Part shown: positions 14,626 to 22,067 of the stretch, piece after piece
Layout of the letters: each line of letters opens with the position of its first letter
Numbering within the stretch: position 1 is the first letter of the stretch
Assembly: GCF_016862395.1 (NCBI RefSeq)
Contig: NZ_BOMW01000034.1
Location: forward strand, 78,449 to 142,448
DNA from: Actinoplanes siamensis
GTDB lineage: Bacteria > Actinomycetota > Actinomycetes > Mycobacteriales > Micromonosporaceae
Reading direction: 5' to 3'
DNA: 64,000 bases
The notes under the pieces: model-generated
What the model saw: the letters and a program-made list of their open reading frames with translations, nothing else
Told to the model about the DNA's origin: nothing
Databases searched by the model: none
Made by a program: the position numbers and the translations under genes

Positions 14626-15708
14626 CTAGCTTTCGGATATCCAGATATCCAAGGGTGCGGCAAAGCCGGTCTTGAGTCGCAGATTCGTATAACCGATGGC
14701 GGTGCCCACGCTCGTTAATTCGGAGTGCTTCAAACTGCTATCATTCCACAAGGAGAAAGTCTCCTGCAGCGTGGGCTGCAACTCGATCATTTTAGCTTCC
14801 ACTTCGGAATCGCTCAGAAGATTTGAGTGAAGAGCGTTCTTGATCGGCTCTTTTTGATCGGCCATATTCATATTGTCGAGGTACGCACTTAAAGACTCTT
14901 CATCAGAAATCGGGCAGTAGAGTAGGGCAGAGTCGTTTGGATCCTCCTTGAAAGCTGCAGCAATTTCAGGTCCGATCGAGTTTCGATCGAATCTTCGCGA
15001 GAAGACTCCGGGGTAATTTTGGGCTAACGAACGGCCCAGTCGCAATTGATTGATACTAATCGACAGACATCCCGCGTATGCAAGATGCTGCAAGGCCATC
15101 TCACTCGACGCTATAGGTCCCAAGGCCGCCCCGTATCGGGTCATGCTTAGCGCCAGGGTCGCAGCGGCGGATTCGATTGGTGGCGCAACAATACGCGTGT
15201 ACCTGAGGGAGAAAATCAATGACAAAGAGTTGATCTGTGGAGCTGTGAGTTTCGGTATAGTTTGCAGCGATTCGTCCAAAATAACGCGCTTCAAAGAAGC
15301 TTTTTCCTCCTTCGATCGCTCGACAAGGACATTGACGAGCACTTCATCTAGATCCCGTTCCTCAGAGCAGGCGGCTGCTTCCTGCACCCTGTACAGGGAC
15401 CTCTGCAGACCCGGTTGGCTGAAGTTCTTAACAGCCTCAGGGTACATTTCATGAAGCTTTCTTAAGAATTCATCGGTCACCTTTTCGGCGCGCTCCTGAG
15501 CCAACCCAATAGCGTCGCCCTTTAGTCTTTCGAAGTTGTCTTTAAATACGTCCATAGCAATGTTCCGCGCATCGCTATAGGAGATTCCGAACATCTGTTG
15601 AGAGACAATTATGGCGCCATCGCCAGTGGAGGCAACTCCACTAATATTTGCCGCGGCTACCGATCTGCCGCCTGAAGCATGCAGATTATCGGAGTTCGGT
15701 TCAATCAT
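14626..15708 (-). CDS. LPO_1073/Vpar_1526-family protein with N-terminal SGVASTGD motif
   Basis: A 360-residue protein. The core from about residue 40 matches what I know of the LPO_1073/Vpar_1526 family, which is uncharacterised. Parts recognised are GISYSDARNIAMDVFKDNF, then QERAEKVTDEFLRKL, then VERSKEEKASLKRVILDESL and PKLTAPQINSLSLIFSLRYT. Residues 15-35 carry RSVAAANISGVASTGDGAII, nearly the same as the C-terminus of the upstream protein. Its ATG overlaps the upstream stop (ATGA), so the two are made together. Base composition is lower-GC than its surroundings. Function unknown; a conflict or defence role is inference. Confidence 0.75.
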   Translation of the reverse strand: MIEPNSDNLHASGGRSVAAANISGVASTGDGAIIVSQQMFGISYSDARNIAMDVFKDNFERLKGDAIGLAQERAEKVTDEFLRKLHEMYPEAVKNFSQPGLQRSLYRVQEAAACSEERDLDEVLVNVLVERSKEEKASLKRVILDESLQTIPKLTAPQINSLSLIFSLRYTRIVAPPIESAAATLALSMTRYGAALGPIASSEMALQHLAYAGCLSISINQLRLGRSLAQNYPGVFSRRFDRNSIGPEIAAAFKEDPNDSALLYCPISDEESLSAYLDNMNMADQKEPIKNALHSNLLSDSEVEAKMIELQPTLQETFSLWNDSSLKHSELTSVGTAIGYTNLRLKTGFAAPLDIWISES

Positions 15709-16121
15709 CGCTGAATCGACGCGTTATCGCCCGTGCTGGCGACGCCGGAATTGTGGCCAATCGCAATCGATCGCTCCCCGGCAGCCTCTACGCGTGTCGC
15801 AGATTCCGGAAGAAGTGCCAAAACATCGCGTGCAAGAGCGGGGTCGGCTGCCAACGCTTTTCGAATCTGTAGCCTCAACGCAGCTTCGCTATCCTCCTCG
15901 CCGGCAGCAGCATCGAGAATGGCACCTTCGATCACCTGTCGGGACTGCTCTCTGCCCAAGATTCGGTTCAACAGCCGATGCCCGACCCCCACTGTAGCGT
16001 TGGTTGCGCTATCCACCACCGCATCGCGTAATTTGTCCAGTGTTGTGGCTCCGTACGCAGACACCGCTGCCGTTACGTACGGCATCAACGCTGCAGCGGT
16101 CTGCGCAATATCAACGTCCAT
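15705..16121 (-). CDS. 138-aa protein with C-terminal SGVASTGD motif, partner of the LPO_1073-like gene
   Basis: A helical protein. The N-terminus (MDVDIAQTAAALMPYVTAAVSAYG) is hydrophobic and could touch the membrane. A charged helical middle (EDSEAALRLQIRKALAADPALARDVLALL) follows. The last 24 residues, GERSIAIGHNSGVASTGDNASIQR in two parts, hold the motif shared with the downstream protein. I chose ATG 16119-16121 because a perfectly placed -10 element makes a leaderless mRNA likely. An extension to 16178 would run through that promoter. The domain family of the helical part is unknown to me. Confidence 0.7.
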   Translation of the reverse strand: MDVDIAQTAAALMPYVTAAVSAYGATTLDKLRDAVVDSATNATVGVGHRLLNRILGREQSRQVIEGAILDAAAGEEDSEAALRLQIRKALAADPALARDVLALLPESATRVEAAGERSIAIGHNSGVASTGDNASIQR

Positions 16122-16127
16122 GAGTTC

Positions 16128-16135
16128 TATATATA
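16128..16135 (-). promoter_or_regulatory. -10 element for a leaderless transcript
   Basis: The minus strand reads TATATATA, and one hexamer register spans -12 to -7 relative to the ATG at 16121. Transcription would then start on the A of the start codon. No Shine-Dalgarno sequence is present. Confidence 0.55.
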
Positions 16136-16518
16136 CCAGCCGCACATCCACTGGGAGCCACCAACCGGATGTGCCCAACGGTGGGCGGCGACTACTAATT
16201 CCCTAGGCTCCGAATCGTCAGATCCGCGATCAGGGCAGATCGCTCCACGCACTCACATGCCGCAATCAGCGCACTCTGCTCGTCCCTGAGCGTTAGGCAT
16301 CTGAGCGTCACCGCGGACGATCATGTCAAGCGTCAAGTGGGACGCGAGTGTCAAGCATCAGCCGTGACGGGACACCGTGCGACAGCGTGACACTGCCGAA
16401 TCGGCCTCTTCTGAATCAAGGCGCCGCGCAAGCGCGGCGCGGGCCGGTCGCGCTCGGCCTGCTGGCGGCCTTCGGCCGGCATCGGCCGGCGCGCCGGCCA
16501 GGGTGTCACGACGCCTGA
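16136..16518. other. Gene-free stretch with strong palindromes
   Basis: No gene is visible. GCGCCGCGC and GCGCGGCGC pair at 16421-16440, and GGCCGGCGCGCCGGCC at 16484-16499 is a perfect 16-bp palindrome 20 nt past the stop of the 103-aa gene. The latter may act as its terminator. Confidence 0.5.
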
Positions 16519-16830
16519 TCAGTCGTGGACAGCAAGGCGGAAGGCGTCGCCGCTCCTGCCTGGCTCCCACCCGGCTGCGAGAGCTGCTTGCACGCTCGTC
16601 TCCACAATTCGGGGCGTCACCGACCCGCCCGGCAGGCTGAACCAGTTGTCCGGCCTTAGTGACGTCGTCGCTACGACGAGAACCTGGCCCGGAGCGTCTG
16701 CCAGCTCGACGACAAAGGTCATCGGTGCTTGGGCGAGGCCTTCGTCGTACGTCGGCCGGGGTCGGATCGCCCAGCGGTACGAGGTGCCGTCCACCGTGAT
16801 GAGGCGGCTGCCCTTCCGAGGCATGGCCAT
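16519..16830 (-). CDS. Small hypothetical protein (103 aa)
   Basis: A soluble protein beginning MAMPRKGSRLITVDGTSYRW, then a beta-rich middle (APMTFVVELADAPGQVLVVAT) and SLPGGSVTPRIVETSVQAALAAGWEP. The last part looks like a short helix leading to a conserved tail. I recall similar small actinobacterial proteins without known function. The start is ATG 16828-16830. It stands alone between two gene-free stretches near the right edge of the accessory block. Confidence 0.65.
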   Translation of the reverse strand: MAMPRKGSRLITVDGTSYRWAIRPRPTYDEGLAQAPMTFVVELADAPGQVLVVATTSLRPDNWFSLPGGSVTPRIVETSVQAALAAGWEPGRSGDAFRLAVHD

Positions 16831-17186
16831 CGTTGAGGTCCTGTCGCTCAGAGCCAAATCAGGGTGTAGGTGGTCCAGGCCGCGACGATCGCTTCGGTGG
16901 TCCGGCGCCGCCGCGCTTCCGGCGATCGGCTGCCGCGCCGCTCCGCGGCTTGCCCCTGAGACAGGTGGGTCACGGCAGTCGGCGATCAGCGCGAGGAGAA
17001 GGCCGGCCGCAGAAGCGTCCTGAAGCTCGAAGCAGCCACGAACCGGCCGGGCCGCAGGGGATGGGTTCAGATCCGATGATCTCGGGGCGCTGGGGCCGCC
17101 CTGGGCCGTCTCTGGGCCGTCTGACGTTCCAAAACGTTGACCAAAGATGACCATGACCAACGGCGTTTACCCAGCTCAGCATGCAT
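16831..17186. other. Gene-free stretch
   Basis: No supported gene. A short direct repeat of TGGGCCGTCTC/TGGGCCGTCTG occurs near 17102-17124. The piece GGTTCAGATCC near 17064 looks like a tRNA T-arm, but no cloverleaf can be built around it. Confidence 0.3.
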
Positions 17187-17212
17187 GGCCGGTCCTGTGA
17201 TCAGGACCGGCC
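17187..17212 (-). terminator. Terminator of the YajQ gene
   Basis: A perfect 11-bp stem (GGCCGGTCCTG with its complement) and 4-nt loop, 8 nt past the YajQ stop. Confidence 0.8.
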
Positions 17213-17220
17213 GAATGCCA

Positions 17221-17712
17221 CTATCGGTAATTGGTGAACTGCAGGGCGACGCCGAAGTCCTCGGCCTTGAGCAGGGCGATCACGGCCTGCAGATCGTCCC
17301 GCTTCTTGCCGGTGACCCGGAGTTGGTCGCCCTGGATCTGGGCCTGCACACCCTTCGGCCCCTCGTCGCGGATCTTCTTGCTGATCGCCTTCGCCTTGTC
17401 GGACTCGATCCCCTCCACCACCTTGAGATCGATCTTGAACGTCTTGCCGGACTGCCGGGGCTCCCCCGCGTCCAGCGACTTCAGCGAGATGTTCCGCTTC
17501 ACCAGCTTCTCCTTGAAGACGTCGAGCGCCGCGGTCGCCCGCTCCTCGGTCTCCGACGTGATGGTGAAGGCCTCGCCCGACTTGGCGAGCTCGGTGCCGG
17601 TGCCCCGGAAGTCGAACCGGGTGCTCAGCTCCTTCTCCGCCTGGTTGTAAGCGTTGTCGACCTCCTGCCGGTCGACCTTGCTGACGATGTCGAACGACGG
17701 GTTGGCTGCCAT
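17221..17712 (-). CDS. YajQ-family nucleotide-binding protein (possible c-di-GMP effector)
   Basis: A 163-residue protein, the standard YajQ length, with two RNA-recognition-like domains. Recognisable parts are the N-terminal PSFDIVSKVDRQEVDNAYNQ, then ISLKSLDAGEPRQSGKTF and the C-terminal DDLQAVIALLKAEDFGVALQ. YajQ binds nucleotides or RNA, and the Xanthomonas homologue is a c-di-GMP effector. That function here is inference. The start is ATG 17710-17712. It diverges from tRNA-Tyr. Confidence 0.95.
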   Translation of the reverse strand: MAANPSFDIVSKVDRQEVDNAYNQAEKELSTRFDFRGTGTELAKSGEAFTITSETEERATAALDVFKEKLVKRNISLKSLDAGEPRQSGKTFKIDLKVVEGIESDKAKAISKKIRDEGPKGVQAQIQGDQLRVTGKKRDDLQAVIALLKAEDFGVALQFTNYR

Positions 17713-17830
17713 GATCAGACTCCTGCGGCTGGATGCGTGTCGATGTCGCGGCGGGCCGGTCACGGCCCCGCGACATGCCGACCGTACCCGGTTGCGGGTG
17801 GGCCCCGCGGTACGGCTATGCTCATGACCG

Positions 17831-17852
17831 CTGCTGCGGGGAACCGCAGCAG
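17831..17852. other. Hairpin just upstream of tRNA-Tyr
   Basis: CTGCTGCGG-GGAA-CCGCAGCAG forms a perfect 9-bp stem ending 7 nt before the tRNA. The position suggests a processing signal or promoter-region structure. Confidence 0.45.
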
Positions 17853-17859
17853 TTGCCCA

Positions 17860-17940
17860 GGCGGGTTGCCCGAGCGGCCAATGGGAGCGGACTGTAAATC
17901 CGTCGCGAAAGCTACAGAGGTTCGAATCCTCTACCCGCCA
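17860..17940 (+). tRNA. tRNA-Tyr (anticodon GTA)
   Basis: Class II tRNA with a long variable arm. Acceptor GGCGGGT pairs with ACCCGCC, the anticodon loop is CTGTAAA, and the T-arm contains GGTTCGAATCC. The discriminator is A and CCA is not encoded. Confidence 0.96.
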
Positions 17941-17950
17941 CAGGCAGGAA

Positions 17951-17992
17951 GAACGGCCCCGGAACCAGCGGAAACGCGGTCCGGGGCCGTTC
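17951..17992 (+). terminator. Terminator after tRNA-Tyr
   Basis: GAACGGCCCCGGA and TCCGGGGCCGTTC pair around a loop that includes a bulged A and a short inner stem, followed by TCGTTGTG. Confidence 0.75.
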
Positions 17993-18349
17993 TCGTTGTG
18001 ATCTAGGCAGTCCGGCAAGATCCGGCCGTCTACGACCCTCCACGGGAACATAGCGGGAACACTTCCCCACTCGCTCCCCGGCTGGGTGAGCCTTCACCCA
18101 GCCCGCCGGAACCGCATCCTGCGTGCCGGCAGAAGCGACGCGGCTGAGGAAGTCAGTAAGTAGGTGAGCGCGTAGGCATGCATCCGATTCCGCAGGCGCA
18201 TTGGGGCATCCGGGTGGCATGGCCAACGCTTCGGATCCCCTTCTACTCACGCCAGCCTGCCGCTTTCCAGGGACGCCGCGCCGACTGACGTGCCGTACCG
18301 TGGACGGAAGCACCCTTCTTATGAGCCGCTACTGGAGGTGACGTCGTCG
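17993..18349. other. Gene-free stretch between tRNA-Tyr and Uma2 gene
   Basis: No supported gene. GCTGGGTGA-GCCT-TCACCCAGC at 18081-18102 is a perfect 9-bp hairpin. There is no integrase gene nearby to suggest use of the tRNA as an attachment site. Confidence 0.4.
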
Positions 18350-18907
18350 ATGAGCGTGGGAGTGGTTGACCACGTCGGTCCATGGACTGAGGACGAGTAT
18401 TTTGCGCTCGGCGAGACGACGGACCGGATCGAGCTCATCGATGGGAGCCTGGTGGTGAGCCCCGCGCCGAGCATGAGCCATCAGCGCCTCTCCCGCCGAC
18501 TGGCGAACGCGTTGGAGGAAGCCGCCGAGGCAGCCGGGCTCTTTGTCTATGAGGCGATCAACGTCCGACTGAACACCGGCCGGATCGTCATTCCCGACCT
18601 GGCTGTGGTGGATCAGGACGAGGAGGGCGTCACGGCAGACGCTTCCCGGGTGCTTCTGATCGGTGAGATCGTTTCGCCGAGCAACGCCGCCATGGACCGT
18701 GTGCTCAAGATGCAGCTCTACGCTGCTGCGGGCATCGGGTGGTACCTCCTCGTCGAGCACGAGGCGCCGGACTCGCTGACGCTACGTCTCAACCGTCTCG
18801 ATGGCCAGCACTACGTCGAGGAAACCGTCGTGAAGACTGGCGCGAGCTTGACCTCCGAGTACCCGTTCCGGTTCGACCTCGACACGCGTTCGCTCGTTCG
18901 CCGCTGA
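18350..18907 (+). CDS. Uma2-family (DUF820) putative endonuclease
   Basis: A 185-residue protein with the PD-(D/E)XK nuclease fold of the Uma2 family, which is expanded in actinobacteria and cyanobacteria and has no settled function. Features are WTEDEYFAL near the N-terminus, RIELIDGSLVVSPAPSMSHQ, the catalytic-type IPDLAVVD and LIGEIVSPSN. The start is ATG 18350 with GGAGGT 10 nt upstream. It is monocistronic. Confidence 0.9.
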   Translation: MSVGVVDHVGPWTEDEYFALGETTDRIELIDGSLVVSPAPSMSHQRLSRRLANALEEAAEAAGLFVYEAINVRLNTGRIVIPDLAVVDQDEEGVTADASRVLLIGEIVSPSNAAMDRVLKMQLYAAAGIGWYLLVEHEAPDSLTLRLNRLDGQHYVEETVVKTGASLTSEYPFRFDLDTRSLVRR

Positions 18908-19269
18908 CAGCGCGGTTCACTCCCGCCGACACCACCTATTCGAGGGCAAGCCGCGAAGCGGCGCGGCAGCAACTTAGCCTCGCCCCGGGACCACCGGCAC
19001 CCGACATGCGACCTCAGCGGTCGATATATGAGCAGTAAGGTCCCGCCGGGCAGGCTGGCGGTTCGCTCAGGTGGTGAACGGCGTCTTCTCTTGCATGGTG
19101 GCATCTCCTGGCAAACCTGCGTCAGGCCATGACCGGCGACCACCCGGACCTTCGGACCGCCGTGGAAACGATCTTCACGTTGGCTGGAGTCCGCCCTGCG
19201 GGAAGTGTCGTAGCCGGTCCGTATGATCGCGACCGCTCGATGTGAGCGACGTTCATGCGGGGAGGAAAC
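18908..19269. other. Gene-free stretch with possible gene remnant
   Basis: No intact gene. A 38-codon frame from the ATG near 19129 (reading DLRTAVETIFTLAGVRPAGS) has protein-like character but no ribosome binding site. It may be the end of a decayed gene. Confidence 0.3.
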
Positions 19270-20601
19270 ATGAGATCAGCTCGGCTTGTCATGGCCGTGC
19301 TGGCGGCGCTGACGGTCTTCGCGGTCCCGGCGGCGGCGCAGGCCGCGGCCGGCCCGGAAATTCAGTATGCGACCAGCGAGTTCGAGGGGAACACCGGCGT
19401 CCTGCTCGTCGGCATCCGGTCCGCCGACGGGGTGTCGAAGGTGCACGCCGACGTCAAGGACAACACCGGCAAGGTCATCGCCTCCAGCGACTCGTTCTGG
19501 CGCTACCGCGGCCAGCCCGAGGACGAGACCCAGGTCTGGGCCACGCAGGAAGCGTTCGTCCTGCCCCAGATGGGTTACTACCCGGTCGACGTGCAGGTGA
19601 CCGACACCAACGGCGTCACCACCAGCGTGACGAATGCCGGGGATCTGGCCTACGTGGTCGTGACGTACATCGACTCGGTCACGGTCAAACCGGCCACGGC
19701 GACTTACGAGAAGCGGTCGGTCACCGTGACCGGCGTGCTCAAAGGCCGCCAGCCCGGCACGATGGAGATCCGGCGGGTGGCCGGCGCGCCCATCTCGCTG
19801 CTGAGCAGCGACTGGCAGGAGGCGACCACCGGCGCGGACGGCAAGTTCACCGCCACGGTGCCGATCGTCGACAGCGACCGCAACATCTTCATCAACTACT
19901 CGTACGACCAGGCGCACCCGTACCACCTGTCGTCGTCCTACGACACGCCCGTCGTCTCGATCAAGCCGCGCGCGACCAAGGTGACCGCGACGGTCTCGGC
20001 CAGGAAGGTGAAGGCCGGCGAGTCGGTCACCGTCTCCGGGACGGCCACGTGGAACACCCCGGACGGGTGGGCGCCGGTCTCCACCGGCCGGGTCAACGTG
20101 CTCTCGTGCAACGCCCAGGACTACTGCACCTACCTCGAAGGCGTGCCGGTCGCCGCCGACGGCACCTACACGCTGACCGCGACGCCGTATTCGAGCACCA
20201 TTCTGCGCGCCTCCTACTCCGCGCCGGACCGCCCGGACGGCTACCCGGACCCGTACGTGGCCCGCAGTCAGCGCGACGTGCCGATCGCCGTGCTCCAGCC
20301 GTCGTCGATCTCGGACTTCACGGCCTCGCGGGAGGCGAGCGGCGCGGTGCACCTGCACGGCCACGTCCAGTTCCCGGGGAGCATGACGCCGGGGACCATT
20401 CCGGTCGAGTTCCAGTTCTCCGAGACCGGCGCCGGCGACTGGCTCACCGTCGGTGACGACGACCAGTCGTACTGGGACGGCACCGGCTACGAGTTCGAGG
20501 GCCGGCTGACCGAGGGCCGTCCCGGCTGGTGGCGAGCGCGGTACCCGGGTGACCCGGCCAACTTCCAGGCCGCGGCGAGCAAGAAGATCTTCGTGCAGTG
20601 A
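19270..20601 (+). CDS. Secreted protein with Ig-like repeats
   Basis: A 443-residue exported protein. Residues 1-28 form a Sec signal peptide (MRSARLVMAVLAALTVFAVP then AAAQA). The rest is beta-rich, with at least three Ig-like or bacterial carbohydrate-surface-type repeats recognisable by VTVSGT/VTVTGV openings (for example KAGESVTVSGTATW) and GKFTATV/GTYTLTA closings. No catalytic motif is visible, so a structural or adhesive role is possible. The start ATG 19270 has GGGGAGG 5 nt upstream. A terminator follows. Confidence 0.75.
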   Translation: MRSARLVMAVLAALTVFAVPAAAQAAAGPEIQYATSEFEGNTGVLLVGIRSADGVSKVHADVKDNTGKVIASSDSFWRYRGQPEDETQVWATQEAFVLPQMGYYPVDVQVTDTNGVTTSVTNAGDLAYVVVTYIDSVTVKPATATYEKRSVTVTGVLKGRQPGTMEIRRVAGAPISLLSSDWQEATTGADGKFTATVPIVDSDRNIFINYSYDQAHPYHLSSSYDTPVVSIKPRATKVTATVSARKVKAGESVTVSGTATWNTPDGWAPVSTGRVNVLSCNAQDYCTYLEGVPVAADGTYTLTATPYSSTILRASYSAPDRPDGYPDPYVARSQRDVPIAVLQPSSISDFTASREASGAVHLHGHVQFPGSMTPGTIPVEFQFSETGAGDWLTVGDDDQSYWDGTGYEFEGRLTEGRPGWWRARYPGDPANFQAAASKKIFVQ

Positions 20602-20607
20602 CCGTCG

Positions 20608-20632
20608 GGGTCCCCGGGACGACCGGGGACCC
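20608..20632 (+). terminator. Intrinsic terminator
   Basis: A perfect 10-bp stem (GGGTCCCCGG with its complement) and 5-nt loop, followed by ACTTTCC, 6 nt past the secreted-protein stop. Confidence 0.8.
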
Positions 20633-20994
20633 ACTTTCCACGGCGTGCGACTCGCAGCGACCGCCGGCCTACAGCCGAGGCTCCACGGCTGGGCCTGATA
20701 GGCCCGGTCAGCAGCCCCGACGCGCCAGCTGGGATCCGGCTGCCGGACGCCTGGGGTCTGGGAGGGGGCACATCCGGGGCCGGCCGAAGCCGGGAACCGA
20801 GGGGTGCCGGACGTGCCGGGGCTGCGCGAGATGCCGAGGGTTGAAGGGGCGCCGGGGATGCCGCCGGTCGGGGGCGTTTCCAGAGGTGGTGGGGGGTGGT
20901 TCAGGGAATTCACAGCGTCTCCGTGGATGAACGCGCAGTAATCTCGCGTTCTCTTGGGTGCGGGCCACGAACCCGCATGCCGAAGGAGTCGAAC
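20633..20994. other. Gene-free stretch upstream of htpX
   Basis: Low-complexity GC-rich sequence with degenerate GCCGGGG repeats around 20810-20880 and no supported gene. The htpX promoter should lie at its right end. Confidence 0.4.
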
Positions 20995-21882
20995 GTGCAC
21001 AGCCATCACAACGGACTCAAGACGGCCGCCCTGCTCGGGCTGCTCACCGGCCTGATCCTGGCCGTGGGCTACTGGCTCGGCGGCAGTACCGGGCTGGTCA
21101 TCGCGGTGATCTTCTCGCTGGTGACCAACGCGGTCAGCTACTTCTACTCGGACCGGATCGCGCTGCGGGCGATGGGCGCGCAGCCGGTCGGCGAGGCCGA
21201 GTTCCCGGCGCTGTACCAGATCGTGCGGGAGCTGGCGCAGCGGGCGGGACAGCCGATGCCGAGGCTGTACGTCTCGCCGTCGATGCAGCCGAACGCCTTC
21301 GCCACCGGACGCGACCCGGAGCACGCGGCGGTCGCGGTCACCGTCGGCATCACCCGCCTCCTGGACGCGCGTGAGCTGCGCGGGGTGATCGGGCACGAGC
21401 TGTCGCACGTCTACAACCGGGACATCCTGATCTCCAGCGTGGCGGGCGCGCTCGCCGGGATCGTCACGATGCTCGCCCAGTTGGCGATCTTCCTGCCGTT
21501 CGGCGGGTCGGACGACGAGGATTCGCCGAACCCGGCCTCGCTCCTGCTGATGCTGATCCTCGGCCCGCTGGCCGCGTCCATCATCCAGCTGGCGATCAGC
21601 CGCAACCGGGAGTTCCAGGCGGACGCCTCCGGGGCCACGCTCACCGGGGACCCGCTCGCGCTGGCCAGCGCGCTGGAGAAGATCCATCTCGGTACGCAGC
21701 GGGCACCGCTGCCGGCCGACGGTCAGCTCACCAGCGCGGCGCATCTGATGATCGCCAACCCGTTCCGGGCGCAGGGCCTGGCGGCGTTGTTCTCCACCCA
21801 CCCGCCGATGGCCGAGCGGATCCGGCGGCTGCGCGAGCAGGCGTCGCTGACGGGCGGGGCGTTCCGACCGTACCTGGGCTGA
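20995..21882 (+). CDS. htpX: Membrane zinc metalloprotease HtpX
   Basis: A 295-residue M48B protease that degrades damaged membrane proteins, acting with FtsH-type quality control. Two N-terminal transmembrane helices (LLGLLTGLILAVGYWLGG, LVIAVIFSLVTNAVSYFYS) are followed by the zinc site HELSH at 134-138 and two more helices. The third ligand is probably in NREFQADA. The start GTG 20995 has AAGGAG 7 nt upstream. A strong terminator follows. Confidence 0.93.
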   Translation: MHSHHNGLKTAALLGLLTGLILAVGYWLGGSTGLVIAVIFSLVTNAVSYFYSDRIALRAMGAQPVGEAEFPALYQIVRELAQRAGQPMPRLYVSPSMQPNAFATGRDPEHAAVAVTVGITRLLDARELRGVIGHELSHVYNRDILISSVAGALAGIVTMLAQLAIFLPFGGSDDEDSPNPASLLLMLILGPLAASIIQLAISRNREFQADASGATLTGDPLALASALEKIHLGTQRAPLPADGQLTSAAHLMIANPFRAQGLAALFSTHPPMAERIRRLREQASLTGGAFRPYLG

Positions 21883-21906
21883 TCCACCCGTACCACCGAA
21901 AGAGCC

Positions 21907-21933
21907 GGCGGCCGCGCAGCAAGCGCGGCCGCC
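21907..21933 (+). terminator. Terminator after htpX
   Basis: Perfect 11-bp stem GGCGGCCGCGC with its complement, loop AGCAA. Confidence 0.8.
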
Positions 21934-22067
21934 GCTCGCTGTCCGGGAAAGGCCAGTGAGACGCGCGACAGCGGCGATTTTTTCCGGGGGTGTCGCGACC
22001 GAGGGGAGTTAGCGTCGGAAAGCGATCTGGTCGTTACATCGAAACATCGGACAGGGAGGTCCCGCCT

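Noticed and set aside
14258..14675. Several short frames on both strands between the island genes
   Set aside because: No ribosome binding sites and no recognisable protein. One overlaps the end of the LPO_1073-like gene on the other strand.
16122..16178. 19-residue N-terminal extension of the motif-bearing 138-aa protein
   Set aside because: It would run through the TATATATA element that fits a leaderless start at 16121.
17053..17086. tRNA fragment
   Set aside because: Only a T-arm-like GGTTCAGATCC is present, and no acceptor or anticodon arm can be paired.
17859..18350. tRNA-Tyr as an integration site for a mobile element
   Set aside because: No integrase and no repeat of the tRNA 3' end was found in the window.
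19129..19245. 38-codon frame reading DLRTAVETIFTLAGVRPAGS
   Set aside because: Protein-like but without a ribosome binding site, and no partner fragment upstream. At most a gene remnant, so not listed as a gene.
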